Of a stretch of 64,000 bases of DNA, positions 8,894 to 18,663 are shown one piece after another (position 1 is the stretch's first letter; every line of letters starts with the position of its first letter). The DNA lies in the NCBI GenBank assembly GCA_964476565.1, contig CAYZBG010000005.1:1-64000 (forward strand), read 5' to 3'. This stretch comes from CAMAXB01 sp964476565. GTDB lineage: Bacteria; Verrucomicrobiota; Verrucomicrobiia; Opitutales; Opitutaceae. Position numbers and translations under genes: made by a program. The notes beneath the pieces are model-generated. The model did no database searches, was not told the origin of the DNA, and saw only the letters and a list, made by a program, of their open reading frames with translations.

Positions 8894-11800
8894 TTACTCC
8901 GGCGCGATCTCTCCCCAATCCCCCAGAGCCGTAGCATAGATCCACGCGCGCACCCGATGCCCAGGAAAGAACGGCGCCAGGCTGCGGACATACGCCTTCA
9001 GCTGGGCCGCATACTCATCGCGCAAACGGGCGAGGAAGCGCTCAGGGTCTTCGTCAGGCCGCCGTCGGTTGGTTTTCCAATCGACGATCCAGACTTCGGC
9101 AGCGCCGGGGTCATGAAGCACGAGGTCCACCACCCCGTCGACCCACGCCTCGTCGTCGAGGGGTGCAAACACGGCCAGTTCGCTCAACCGCGTCCAACGG
9201 GGGTTGCGCATGGCGCGCCAGGCCTGACTTTCGCGCAAAGCGGTCCATTCCCGACGGCCTCGATCCGCGAAGCCCGACGCTTCGGCGCGCACCAAAGCCT
9301 GCACGGCGTAACGCTCCACGAGGGGATCGTCCGCCTCCCACGGCACGAACTCCAAGGTCTCGTGCCACCACAGACCGTAGTCGATTGCCTCTTCACCGCC
9401 GGGCAGAGGCAGGACTTCATCGACCGTATCGTGGCGCACCGCCCGGATCCGATCAGCACCCTGCGCCAGTTGGTGCGGCAGACGGCGGGCGGGCAGGACC
9501 GGAGCCGGTCGCGGTTGAGAAAGACTTTCGGGCCAGAAATCGGCGACGGGTTCTGACAACGTCACCGCAGGTTCCGGCGGCGGCGGAATCCCGCCTTCGA
9601 GATCGGGCCGAACGGACAGATCCTCGCCCCACAACTCGGCGAAGCTCGCCTTCTGTCGCTTTGGGTTGCCGAAGCCAGCAGCCCAAGGGACCACCAAGAC
9701 ACGCATGGCGCGCGTCATGGCCACGTACATCAGCCGCACGAGTTCGCGCATGCGTTCGCGTTCACGGGCTTCCACGGTCTCCGACGGAAGGCTGCTCTGG
9801 TCGAAGTAAACGCGGACCGCGTCGACGCCACCCTCTCGGCCCCGCACGAGCCGCATCCCGCGTTCGGGCGCTTTTCCGATCCCTCGCCACCAACCGGCGA
9901 GGATGACGACCGGCCACTCCAGTCCCTTCGCGGAGTGCACCGTCAGCAAATTGACCGCGTCCGACTCCGGCTTCCCGGCCGCCCGGCCATCATCGAGCGC
10001 CGCCAGCAGTTCCTGAAGCCAGGCCCGCGGACTCACCCCCTCGAGGCCTTGTTCGGCTGCGGTCGCCAGCAGCCGCTGCAGATCTTCGCTTAGGGTCCCG
10101 GCCGGGTCGAGAATCCGCGCCCGCTCAGCCAGACCGCAGGCTGCGGCCAGGGCGCTCGCGAAGTCGGCCAACGATTTCCCTTCGTCATTGAACCCCAAGA
10201 CGAACGGACGCACGCGCGCCAGGGCGGCCGCCAGAGGTTCAGGATGCGCCTCGGGCTCCTCCCACGCAAAGTGGCCGAGACGTTTCAGCTCTGCCGCAAG
10301 CAGGGCGTCACTCACCCCAAAGACTTCGCGCAGCACGCCGTACCACTCGAATCCGTTCTCCGGATCGGCGCATACCGCCAGCAACCCCGTCATCCACGCG
10401 TAGACTGGGTTGTCGCCGTTGCGAAGCCGCTTGGTCTGCAAGGCGACTTTCAGTCCCTGGTCTTCAAAGACGCGGCGGACCACCACCAGCCAATCATTGC
10501 GAGGTGCCAGCACCGCGACTTCGCCCCAGGCGCGGGCGCCGATCGCCTCCGGCCCCTGCGAACGCAGCCAGCGCGCCAGCTGGCGTGCCTCTTCCTCAAG
10601 CCACCCCTCGACACCCGGAGGCCGCTCGGCGGGCTCGACGAGCGGAAACCGCACGAAGGCGCCGTCCGGATTCGTGGGGCCGGGCTCGAGCGGAACATAA
10701 GGCACCTGCAGCCGCGGCTCGGGCGCACCCGGCGACGGAGCCACCCCGAGGTTGTGCGGACGATCCGGGCCGAAGGCCGCCGGCAGGGTCGCATTGAGGC
10801 CTGCGATCACTGCTTTCGGGGCGCGAAACGTCACTTGGAACTCGAGCAATTCGCCGGCGTCGCCGTGCCGAAACGCCTCCACGTGCCGCAAAAAATTTCC
10901 GATGTCGGCCCGGCTGCCGTAAATCGCCTGCTGTCCATCGCCGACCAGGCTGAAATGGCCGGGGCGGGGGCCGGGAACGCGAGCGCGTCCGGCTGGTGAC
11001 GGCCACGCGCCGCGCGCCGCGCCGGGGGGCCGGGCGATTTCGACCAGCACGGCAAATTGCTGCGGATCGGTGTCCTGGGCCTCGTCGAGGATGATCCGCC
11101 AGCCTTCGGCCCGTATCCGGTCGAGCAAGACATCGTGTTCCAACACGGCCAGCGCCGCATCGATCTGATCCGCGTACGTCTGCACCCCGCGTTCGAACCG
11201 CCACGCACGATAGCGCCGGGCCAGCTCGGCCGCCAGCACCGCCGCCGCGGCCGCCAGCCACGTCTTGAGCGGCGCCATCCACGCCAATGCCGATTCGGTC
11301 AGCGCGGCACCGGATCCGGAAGGCGCGTAGAGCGGGAGAAAACCGGATCCACCTTCGTACGCCTCCTGCCAGGCGCGCGCAGCCGCCTGACTGGCGAGCA
11401 CGTTCCGCGCTCCGGTACCCTTGGCGGGCAGCGTGAGCAACTGGTCCAAGGCGGCTTGCGCTGGGCGGGCGGGCGGGCCCGGCGCACGAGCGGCTAGGCG
11501 GTCCGCCGCCGCCCGGTCCAGATCCCGAGCGAGCGGAAAGATCTCCGCCAGCGGTACGTGGCGCAGAAAGGCGGCGAGTTCGCTGGGAGCAAGCGAACGG
11601 AACTCCATGGCATCGTCCTCGAGGAACGCCTCCCACAGAGCGTCGTCGTCGTCGGTGACCAGCGTCGGATTGAGATTGATGCCCGCCGCCTGGCCGTAGG
11701 TCTGCGCCAGCATGAGGCAAAAGCTGTGAATGGTGCCGAAGAACGCGTGTTCGAGGTGGTCGAGCGGAGCAAGGTCGACGGTTCCGCTCTCACGCAACTG

Positions 11801-12034
11801 TCGCAGCAACGCCTGGCGCGCCTTCTGCCCAATCTGCCCGGCCGCCTTGCGCGTGTAGGTCACCACGGCGGTGCGACGCAGCGCCGCGGCACCTTCGGGA
11901 CTCAGGGCCATCGCGGCGAGGCGCCGGGAAATGGCCGTCGTCTTACCCGAGCCGGCGTTGGCGCTGACGGCAAAGTTTCGGTCCCACTCGCGGCAGAAGC
12001 GTTCGCGCGCCGGCTGATCGATCAGGTCAGACAC
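8894..12034 (-). CDS. addA: AddA: UvrD-type helicase with C-terminal nuclease
   Basis: Helicase-nuclease subunit of about 1046 residues, acting with AddB to process double-strand ends for recombination. Visible motifs are Walker A SANAGSGKTT (24-33), Walker B ILDEAQDTDPQQF, the GDGQQAIYGSRAD motif III region, TVHSAKGLEWPVVILAG (motif V) and MYVAMTRA (motif VI). The C-terminal PD-(D/E)XK nuclease has VWIVDWKTNR with a following Q-x3-Y (QLKAY). The start is taken as GTG 12034, which overlaps the addB stop by 8 bases and puts the P-loop at the family position; a longer frame to 12172 adds unrelated residues. It is translationally coupled to addB. Confidence 0.93.
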   Translation of the reverse strand: MSDLIDQPARERFCREWDRNFAVSANAGSGKTTAISRRLAAMALSPEGAAALRRTAVVTYTRKAAGQIGQKARQALLRQLRESGTVDLAPLDHLEHAFFGTIHSFCLMLAQTYGQAAGINLNPTLVTDDDDALWEAFLEDDAMEFRSLAPSELAAFLRHVPLAEIFPLARDLDRAAADRLAARAPGPPARPAQAALDQLLTLPAKGTGARNVLASQAAARAWQEAYEGGSGFLPLYAPSGSGAALTESALAWMAPLKTWLAAAAAVLAAELARRYRAWRFERGVQTYADQIDAALAVLEHDVLLDRIRAEGWRIILDEAQDTDPQQFAVLVEIARPPGAARGAWPSPAGRARVPGPRPGHFSLVGDGQQAIYGSRADIGNFLRHVEAFRHGDAGELLEFQVTFRAPKAVIAGLNATLPAAFGPDRPHNLGVAPSPGAPEPRLQVPYVPLEPGPTNPDGAFVRFPLVEPAERPPGVEGWLEEEARQLARWLRSQGPEAIGARAWGEVAVLAPRNDWLVVVRRVFEDQGLKVALQTKRLRNGDNPVYAWMTGLLAVCADPENGFEWYGVLREVFGVSDALLAAELKRLGHFAWEEPEAHPEPLAAALARVRPFVLGFNDEGKSLADFASALAAACGLAERARILDPAGTLSEDLQRLLATAAEQGLEGVSPRAWLQELLAALDDGRAAGKPESDAVNLLTVHSAKGLEWPVVILAGWWRGIGKAPERGMRLVRGREGGVDAVRVYFDQSSLPSETVEARERERMRELVRLMYVAMTRAMRVLVVPWAAGFGNPKRQKASFAELWGEDLSVRPDLEGGIPPPPEPAVTLSEPVADFWPESLSQPRPAPVLPARRLPHQLAQGADRIRAVRHDTVDEVLPLPGGEEAIDYGLWWHETLEFVPWEADDPLVERYAVQALVRAEASGFADRGRREWTALRESQAWRAMRNPRWTRLSELAVFAPLDDEAWVDGVVDLVLHDPGAAEVWIVDWKTNRRRPDEDPERFLARLRDEYAAQLKAYVRSLAPFFPGHRVRAWIYATALGDWGEIAPE

Positions 12035-14951
12035 GGTCCGCCTCCTCCCCGCCGTCCCCAAACGTGGCTGCGTACTTGCGTCGGAGCACGCCGAAAGGGA
12101 TCGGCGTGCAGGCGAGCGGCCACTCGTATCCGTCCGGCGTATACTCGGAACGGTCGCGGGTAAGCGCACCATAGACGCCTGTCCGCAGCGCCTGGCCCAG
12201 CCAGCCGAGGGCGGTCAGTGCATCGGAAAGCTCGGATGCGGCGATGCTGGAGCAGGCTCCGGGTTCCGGCTTGATCATCCAGACCCGGCCGTCCCGCGCC
12301 CCGAGCGAGAGCACGGCGGCAAGATAAATGCCCAGCTGAACCGAGGCGCCGGTTGCCATGCGTTCGGCAGACAGGTCCGCATCGCCGCCCGTCTTGAAAT
12401 CCACCACGTCGACGAAGGCGTCGCGCCAATCGGGCCGATCCAGCAGCACGAGGTCCATCCTGCCTTTGACCGGTAGAGTCGAGCCACCGATGGCAACGGA
12501 CGCGGCCGCCGGCAGCCGGCGCTCGACCGCCACAAAAGGTCCGGCTCCGAGAGTGAAGACATTATCGAGCAGGTGCCGGGCAAGGCGGCTGAGCTCCGCG
12601 TGAAACGACTGCCAGTAGGCGTCGTCCGGCCAGCGGCGGCGGAGACGCTCAAGCGCCTGTTCCATCCGGCCCCGAGCCTCTTCCGGAGACGGCAGCGGCA
12701 CAAAGGCCTGCTGGGTCTCGACACCTGCAAGGGCGCGCGCGAGCACGTCATGCGCCCAAAGGCCGAGGGCTTTGCGGCGAGCCCGCGTCAGCGGGCCCCA
12801 CGGCAGGCGCGAAAGTCCGAGCACCCCTTCGAACCAAAGCTCCGCCGGATCGCCAAGGCCGCGCTCGATGAGACGCGCCGACAACGCCTCGGGACGGACG
12901 AGATCCGGAGGTCCGGCCAAAAAGTATTCGTCAAAGGGCCGGAGCGGATCGCGACGACCGCGCCAGATATCGAACCAGGGGCCGACGTCCTCGCACGGGC
13001 CCGGATTCGTTCGCGGACGCCGGCAACCCCGCGCAAACACGCGGGCCGGATCCTGCTCATCATCGAACCAGCCCTTGGCCCACATCACGCGCTCCAGCCA
13101 GGCGTTGGGCGCGAGCGGAGTTTCGGGGTCCTGTTCGTCAGCGAGCGCCGCCGTGAAGACCACCTGAGTAGCGGTGTCACGGGCAAGCGCCCCATAGCCG
13201 GCACGCTCGAGGGCGCGGCGGTCCTCGCTGGTGAACAGGCCCAGGCCGAACCGGCTGCGCGTGTTGAGCTGCTGCCGGTCATCGTCCGTCAGCCAGCAGC
13301 TGCCTCGGGCGGGGTCAGGCCACGTCCCGGCGTTGCTCTCAACCAGCAGCAGATGGGTCCAGGGCACGCCCTCCATGCGTCGCCGAGTGCCGAGGATGAC
13401 GCGTGCGAACACCGTACGCCCCGCCGCCGCGCTCCGCACCGCCTGCTTCTGGGGCACAAATGAGGCGAGCGCGGCGATCACCGCGGCCTTGGGCAGCGGC
13501 CGAGCCTCCTGCTCCGCGAAACGTTCGAGTGCACTCCAACCCTCGGGAGGAGCGACCTCGAGTGAGGCACAGATGAGGCGGAAGCGTTCCAACGCATCGG
13601 CCAGCGTGAGTTTATCGGGCCAAAGCGGTCCGAGCGCCGCGATCACCCGCGCGAGTTCCGGCTCCTGCCGGCTGAACTCATCGCGGTACGCCTCGACCGC
13701 GTGCGTCTGCCGCAGATCAAAAGAACGCTCACAGGCACGGCGCACGGCCGACGACGGCAGAGTGACGACACCCAAGGCCCGCAGCAGCGGCCAGAGCGCA
13801 AGCAACCCCTCGAGCCGGGCGCCCCCGCCATGATACTCAAGCAGGGCCCGTTGAGCCTGGGCATCAACGGGCGGAGGCCCCGCGGTTTCCAACCAGTCGG
13901 CGTACACCACGCCGCGCCTTCGCAGGCATTCCGCCAAACGGAGATGCGACGCATCCGCCCCGGGGAAAACGACCCCCACAGCCTCCGCGCCCTCGGCCAA
14001 CCAGGCCTCGATCTGCGTCGCCGCCAGTTCCATTTCCTCCGCTCGATTTCGACCGATGAGCACGCCCGCCTGGTCGGCTGAACCTTGTCCGCCCAACCAG
14101 AGCCGGCCGACCGACTCGCACTCGCTGCCAGGTGGATCCGCATCGACCGGCAACGCCGAAACGCCGAGGAGGTCCTGCCACAACGCCACCCACCGCTCGT
14201 CGAGCTCGGAACGTCCCCGCCATGCCGGCTCCGGCAACACGACGCTGATCTGAGGACACCGGCGCACAAACGCGGCCATGTTGAAAAACTCCCCCCACAA
14301 CTCGACCCCGGGCAGGTACACCATCACCCGGGCACCCATCACCGGAACACCGGCGGGCCGCAACGCCAGTCCGGCAGCCTCGGCCTCCAGCGGCGCGAGG
14401 CCGTAACCGCAGGCGTGCACCCAACTCGTCAAAGCCACGAACAAATCGCGCAGCGCAGGCTGGGGAAAATCCTCCGCTCTGAACCCCGCCTTCAACAACG
14501 CATCGAAATCGTCGAGTGCCCGCTCAGGATCACTCTTCAGGCTTTGCCAATAGCCCCACTCCTCCTGATCGGGCCGCAGCGGCTCAAGCCGCCCGGCGAT
14601 GAGCACGCGCAGACCCAACAGCAGCAACTCGCGCCCCATGACCGGCACCACGGGCCGACCGGCGTCCTGATCGTGCGCGCGCCACTTTTGCCGGGCGAGT
14701 CCCGGCGTGAGGAACTCCACTCCGAGCAACGGCAGTCCTTCGGTCAGGCACCGCTGCTTGAGCGCCTGGGCCTGTCCGCGGGTCGCCACGATCACATACG
14801 TCCGCTCCAACCTGCCCCGCCCCGCTTCCAGCCACGGACGCAGCACCGCGTGCCACGCCGTGAGGGCATGGCGCGCCAGCCAAAGTTCGATGCGGGCGTC
14901 CGCGGGCTCCACGCCCCGACGTTTGAAGGCGCACGGAGAGGCACAACCCAA
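12027..14951 (-). CDS. addB: AddB/PD-(D/E)XK nuclease subunit of the AddAB recombinase
   Basis: Large protein (about 960-974 residues) immediately upstream of addA. The C-terminal domain has a PD-(D/E)XK nuclease signature, GRMDLVLLDRPD followed by VVDFKTGG and QLGIYL, the arrangement used by AddB-type nucleases. The N-terminal part (IVATRGQAQALKQ) sits where a P-loop would be but lacks GKT, so this is a degenerate helicase half, as in the Pseudomonas/rhizobial AddB branch. With AddA it would form a double-nuclease, single-helicase end-processing machine. The outermost start at 14951 is TTG; GTG 14912 is a plausible alternative. A Cys cluster for the Bacillus-type Fe-S site was not evident. 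Confidence 0.85.
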   Translation of the reverse strand: MGCASPCAFKRRGVEPADARIELWLARHALTAWHAVLRPWLEAGRGRLERTYVIVATRGQAQALKQRCLTEGLPLLGVEFLTPGLARQKWRAHDQDAGRPVVPVMGRELLLLGLRVLIAGRLEPLRPDQEEWGYWQSLKSDPERALDDFDALLKAGFRAEDFPQPALRDLFVALTSWVHACGYGLAPLEAEAAGLALRPAGVPVMGARVMVYLPGVELWGEFFNMAAFVRRCPQISVVLPEPAWRGRSELDERWVALWQDLLGVSALPVDADPPGSECESVGRLWLGGQGSADQAGVLIGRNRAEEMELAATQIEAWLAEGAEAVGVVFPGADASHLRLAECLRRRGVVYADWLETAGPPPVDAQAQRALLEYHGGGARLEGLLALWPLLRALGVVTLPSSAVRRACERSFDLRQTHAVEAYRDEFSRQEPELARVIAALGPLWPDKLTLADALERFRLICASLEVAPPEGWSALERFAEQEARPLPKAAVIAALASFVPQKQAVRSAAAGRTVFARVILGTRRRMEGVPWTHLLLVESNAGTWPDPARGSCWLTDDDRQQLNTRSRFGLGLFTSEDRRALERAGYGALARDTATQVVFTAALADEQDPETPLAPNAWLERVMWAKGWFDDEQDPARVFARGCRRPRTNPGPCEDVGPWFDIWRGRRDPLRPFDEYFLAGPPDLVRPEALSARLIERGLGDPAELWFEGVLGLSRLPWGPLTRARRKALGLWAHDVLARALAGVETQQAFVPLPSPEEARGRMEQALERLRRRWPDDAYWQSFHAELSRLARHLLDNVFTLGAGPFVAVERRLPAAASVAIGGSTLPVKGRMDLVLLDRPDWRDAFVDVVDFKTGGDADLSAERMATGASVQLGIYLAAVLSLGARDGRVWMIKPEPGACSSIAASELSDALTALGWLGQALRTGVYGALTRDRSEYTPDGYEWPLACTPIPFGVLRRKYAATFGDGGEEADRV

Positions 14952-15057
14952 AACCCGCGCCGTGCCGCGGCGAACGGATGAAATGTGCCGATGCGAGGGA
15001 GATTGCGATTGTCGGTCCCGGTGAACGGTGCATGCTCTTCCCCAGCCCCTTTACCCT

Positions 15058-15504
15058 ATGAAAACCCCGGTTGGCATGCTGCTGAGCCGAAAGGGCTCGG
15101 TCGTCTACTCCGTGGCGCCGTCGGCCTCCGTGGCCGACGCCGTGCGCGTGATGAATCAACACAAAGTCGGCGCCTTGGTCGTTCTCGAAGGAGGGCGGGT
15201 CGTGGGCATGTTCACCGAACGCGATGTGCTCACCCGCATCGTGGCCGCCGGACGCAATCCCCAGGCAACGCGGGTCAGCGAGGTCATGACCGCGTCCGTC
15301 GTCACCATTGCGCCGACCACCACCGTGGAGCAAGTGATGGAGACGTTCACGAGCAAACGCTGCCGTCACCTGCCCGTGCTTGCCGATGGACACCTGCAAG
15401 GGCTGATCTCGATCGGCGACGTCTCGCGCTGGCTGGTCGATTCCCACCGCGCCGAGGCCGAGCAGCTTCGCCAGTACATCGCCGGCGGCCTCGCCGAGTC
15501 CTGA
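15058..15504 (+). CDS. Tandem CBS-domain protein
   Basis: Protein of 148 residues made almost wholly of two CBS domains (about 15-70 and 80-135), with the typical MFTERDVLTRIVAAG and LISIGDVSRWLV ends. Paired CBS domains bind adenine nucleotides such as AMP, ATP or NAD and sense energy state. No catalytic domain is attached, so it must act on a partner in trans or as a nucleotide sensor. ATG 15058 (MKTPVGMLLSRKG) fits the family N terminus; a GTG at 15028 would add ten residues. It is divergent from addB and convergent with the ABC ATPase. Confidence 0.88.
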   Translation: MKTPVGMLLSRKGSVVYSVAPSASVADAVRVMNQHKVGALVVLEGGRVVGMFTERDVLTRIVAAGRNPQATRVSEVMTASVVTIAPTTTVEQVMETFTSKRCRHLPVLADGHLQGLISIGDVSRWLVDSHRAEAEQLRQYIAGGLAES

Positions 15505-15510
15505 GTCCGC

Positions 15511-16305
15511 TCAGCCCGCCACGAGCCGCAGTCCCGCGGCCGTGGCGCGCAGTCGCACCGGACTTTCGAACGCCTGTGAAAGGCGGCGCGAAGTCAGGAT
15601 CTCCTCGCGGGGTCCGGCCGCCACCACCCGGCCCCGGCCCAGGAGCAGCACGTGGGTGAATGCCGGTGTGATCTCCTCCACGTGATGGGTGACCAGCACC
15701 AACGCGGGTGCCTTCGGGCGGCGCGCCAGCGTTTCCAATTCGGTCAGGAAGCGTGCCCGTGCGACCGGGTCGAGGCCCGCGCACGGTTCGTCGAGAATCA
15801 GCAGGCTGGGCTTTGCCATTCGCGCACGCGCAATCAGGACCCGCTGGCGTTCCCCTTGCGAAAGGTGCATCCATGACCTCGACCCGAGTCCACCCAGCCC
15901 CACCTCCGCCAGCGCACGCAGGCCGTCACGCCGGTCGGCCGGTGTGACCGGCATCCAGAGGTCGAGCTGCGCGTAGCGTCCACTGATCACGGTCTCCAGC
16001 GCGGGCTCGAGCACCGGGATCTGCATCTGCAGGGCGGACGTCACCAGACCCACCCGCAGCCGCAGCTCCCGCCAGTCATCTTCTCCGTAAACTTTGCCGA
16101 GGACGGCGATCTCACCGGAGGACGGCGTCAGGTAGCCGGTCAGGGTCTTGAGCAGCGAGGTCTTGCCGCAACCGTTTGGCCCGAGGATCACCCAGTGCTG
16201 CCCAGGATCCACGCGCCAATGAATCCCGTCCAGCAGACTGGCGTCGCCCCGACGCACGGAGAGCGCGTTCACCTGCAGCAAAGGACGTCGACGGCCGGCA
16301 ATCAT
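15511..16305 (-). CDS. Stand-alone ABC transporter ATP-binding protein
   Basis: ABC ATPase of 264 residues with Walker A GPNGCGKTS (about 43-51), signature LSQGERQRV, Walker B LLILDEP, a D-loop (AGLDP) and the H-loop in VLVTHHVEEI. The family resemblance is to the ModF/YlmA type of single ATPases. No permease or binding protein is next to it, so it may serve a distant permease or act in a soluble role. The stop lies 6 bases from the CBS-protein stop (convergent). Substrate unknown. Confidence 0.85.
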   Translation of the reverse strand: MIAGRRRPLLQVNALSVRRGDASLLDGIHWRVDPGQHWVILGPNGCGKTSLLKTLTGYLTPSSGEIAVLGKVYGEDDWRELRLRVGLVTSALQMQIPVLEPALETVISGRYAQLDLWMPVTPADRRDGLRALAEVGLGGLGSRSWMHLSQGERQRVLIARARMAKPSLLILDEPCAGLDPVARARFLTELETLARRPKAPALVLVTHHVEEITPAFTHVLLLGRGRVVAAGPREEILTSRRLSQAFESPVRLRATAAGLRLVAG

Positions 16306-16407
16306 GCGCCGACGCTTGCGTCCGCCGCAGCCGGGTCAACCGCGCACTAGACCGAATCCTTGCGCGGTTTCACTGGCGCGCCCACCGAAGCCCGTTACGT
16401 TCCGGCC

Positions 16408-17919
16408 ATGATCGGTCTGCCGTTCCTCCGCCTCACCGCCCTCTTCCTCGCCGCCGGCACCGCGTTGCTCGCCCGGACTTTCACTGCCGTGGTCTACAAC
16501 GTGGAGAACCTTTTCGACGTCGACGGCGTCGCCGTGTACGACGACTACCAGCCGGCCCGCTACACCCCTGCGCATCTCGCCACCAAGGTCGCTCACATCG
16601 CGGCGATACTGAAACGCTACGACGACGGCCGCGGTCCCGATCTCGTTCTGCTCAACGAGATCGAGATCGACCGCACGCCTGAGTCCGCGGTCGCCGACTA
16701 CGCCGATTTCCTCACCCGGCACGAAGGGCGTACGGCCGCGGAATTGCTCCGTCAGCAACCCCTCCCGGCTGACCTCGCCGGCCTGCCGGCGGAGGCCTGG
16801 TTGCTCAAGGCTCTGCACGACGCCGGGCTCACCGGTTACACGCTCGTGTCCGGTGCCGACCCGGCCGAGACGCACGAGGATGGCAATCCACGCGCGATCA
16901 AGAATGTCATCCTGACCCGCCTGCCGGTGAAGGCCGTGCAGTCGCATCCGACGCTCAACGCGCGTCACGTGCTGGAGGTCGAGCTCGATGTCGACGGCCA
17001 CCGGCTGCATGTCTTCAACAACCATTGGAAGTCGGGCGCAAGCGACCCGGCCACGGAACCGTTGCGCATCGCGAATGCCCGCACCTTGCGGGCACGGATC
17101 GACGACCTGCTCAAGGCCGATGCGCACGCCGACATCCTCATCGGCGGCGACCTGAATTCGCAGTACAACCAAAAGCTGCGGTACCGCGATATGAAGACGA
17201 CCGCCATCAACGATGTGCTGCGCTCCCAGGGCAACGAACTCGCCCTGCGCGGCCCGCAGCGCGACCTCTACAACCTTTGGCACGAACTGCCCCGCGAGCA
17301 GCGCGGGAGCGACACGTGGCGCGGCGAATGGGGCACCCTGATGCACCTCATCGTCTCGCGCGGACTCTACGACCAACGCGGCGTGCAGTACGTCGACAAT
17401 TCCTTCTCGGTCGGTCGCTTCCCCGACCTCAATACGGACGGGGCCGGGCTGCCGCGTCGTTGGAATGGGGATACACCGCAAGGCTCCGGTTTCTCCGACC
17501 ATTTTCCGATCGCCGCGCGTTTCACCATCGCCGAGGCCGGCCGCACCGACCGGTGGATCGCCCTCGCCCGTCCCTCCGACCGTGACGAGACCGACGCGGA
17601 ACCCGTGCGGGTGAGCTTTGCCGCCCTCGAGGTCGAACGCACCGCCCTTACCCCCGACACGCTGCCCGCCGGCGCCCGCCTGCGCGACGGTTCCTTCAAT
17701 GGAAAAATTTTCCGCGTGGTCGGCCCGGCCGAGGACGGACCGCTCCTACGCGTCACCTTCGCCGGCGAATCCTACGAGGTCTATAGTCCCGACCCGGCCA
17801 TTCGCGACCTGCTCGCCGCCCAGCGCAAGGAGACCCGTGGTTTCCGCTTCTACGGTGAACTCGGCACGTTTCGCGGCCGCTGGCAGTTCGTCGTCCGCGA
17901 CGCCAGTTGGGTGAAATGA
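16408..17919 (+). CDS. Secreted endonuclease/exonuclease/phosphatase-family protein
   Basis: EEP-superfamily phosphohydrolase of about 503 residues. ATG 16408 gives a signal peptide (MIGLPFLRLTALFLAAGTALLA). The catalytic core (about 23-375) shows VVYNVENLFD, LLNEIEIDRTPES, GDLNSQYN and SDHFPIAARF, which supply the metal-binding Asn/Glu, Asp-x-Asn and Asp-His residues of the fold. A C-terminal beta domain of about 125 residues follows. Such proteins act on nucleic acids or phosphoesters outside the cytoplasm; the substrate cannot be read from sequence. Its stop overlaps a possible ATG of the next gene (ATGA at 17916). Confidence 0.85.
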   Translation: MIGLPFLRLTALFLAAGTALLARTFTAVVYNVENLFDVDGVAVYDDYQPARYTPAHLATKVAHIAAILKRYDDGRGPDLVLLNEIEIDRTPESAVADYADFLTRHEGRTAAELLRQQPLPADLAGLPAEAWLLKALHDAGLTGYTLVSGADPAETHEDGNPRAIKNVILTRLPVKAVQSHPTLNARHVLEVELDVDGHRLHVFNNHWKSGASDPATEPLRIANARTLRARIDDLLKADAHADILIGGDLNSQYNQKLRYRDMKTTAINDVLRSQGNELALRGPQRDLYNLWHELPREQRGSDTWRGEWGTLMHLIVSRGLYDQRGVQYVDNSFSVGRFPDLNTDGAGLPRRWNGDTPQGSGFSDHFPIAARFTIAEAGRTDRWIALARPSDRDETDAEPVRVSFAALEVERTALTPDTLPAGARLRDGSFNGKIFRVVGPAEDGPLLRVTFAGESYEVYSPDPAIRDLLAAQRKETRGFRFYGELGTFRGRWQFVVRDASWVK

Positions 17920-17936
17920 CCGCCCCGTCCCCCGCC

Positions 17937-18299
17937 ATGTCCGACCTCGTCGTCTACACCTACGCCTCGTGCGACACCTGCCGTCGCGCCGTGAAATGGT
18001 TGCGCGCCCAGAATGTCGCCTTTGAGGAGCGTCCCATCCGCGAAACGCCGCCGAGCCTTGCCGAACTGCGTCGGATGCTGACCTGCCAGCAGGGCGAACT
18101 GCGCCGCCTGTTCAACACGTCCGGGCGCGACTACCGGGAACAGAAGCTGGGCGAAAAACTCCCGTCGATGTCCGTCGACGACGCGCTGCACGCGCTCTCC
18201 GGCAATGGCAATCTGGTGAAACGGCCGTTCGCCCTTGGTTCCGGGGTGGGGCTGGTGGGCTTCGACGAGAAGGCCTGGAGCTCGGCCCTGCTCCGCTAG
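17937..18299 (+). CDS. ArsC/Spx/YffB-family thioredoxin-fold protein
   Basis: Small thioredoxin-fold protein of 120 residues starting MSDLVVYTYASCDTC. The CxxC (Cys12 and Cys15 of this start) and the later KRPF segment place it in the ArsC/Spx/YffB family. Members are arsenate reductases or glutathione/thiol-linked reductases of unknown substrate, so the role is open. ATG 17916, seven residues earlier, overlaps the preceding stop and could be the true start. It probably shares a transcript with the EEP gene. Confidence 0.85.
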   Translation: MSDLVVYTYASCDTCRRAVKWLRAQNVAFEERPIRETPPSLAELRRMLTCQQGELRRLFNTSGRDYREQKLGEKLPSMSVDDALHALSGNGNLVKRPFALGSGVGLVGFDEKAWSSALLR

Positions 18300-18341
18300 G
18301 GCGTGTTGACTCCCGACGGAGGCGTCCGTCAGCCTCCTCCC

Positions 18342-18605
18342 GTGTCCGCCACCGTCCTTACCACCTTGCCTGCGTTTCTCAGCTGGTTGTCCAGCGGGAC
18401 CGGCTTTCCGCGTTTCCGTCTCCCCGCCGAGGCCGAGCGCATGCTGCTCGTCGCGGTCGCCGCGGCGGAAGACGAAGCGGGCGACGCGGCGCGCGAACGC
18501 TTTCTCGTGAAGACTCGTGACCCGGCGCGCGATTCCGCCCTTCGCGCCCACGCGCTCCGGCGCTCCCAGGTCCACTTCAAGTGCGACAACAGCGCCAAGG
18601 TCTGA
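18342..18605 (+). CDS. Hypothetical small protein (uncertain)
   Basis: A frame of 87 codons from GTG 18342 (VSATVLTTLPAFLSWLSSG) to 18605. It is Ala/Arg/Glu-rich and probably helical in its middle part (LPAEAERMLLVAVAAAEDEAG). I recognise no family. It fills the gap between the ArsC-like gene and the DUF4097 gene on the same strand, and third-codon positions are mostly G or C, which is weak support for coding. An earlier GTG at 18303 would extend it. It may be spurious. Confidence 0.35.
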   Translation: MSATVLTTLPAFLSWLSSGTGFPRFRLPAEAERMLLVAVAAAEDEAGDAARERFLVKTRDPARDSALRAHALRRSQVHFKCDNSAKV

Positions 18606-18663
18606 GCCGGCGCACAGGGCTGTAACTTTTCCCGTTCGGTCGGGTTATGGGAGGACAACTCCC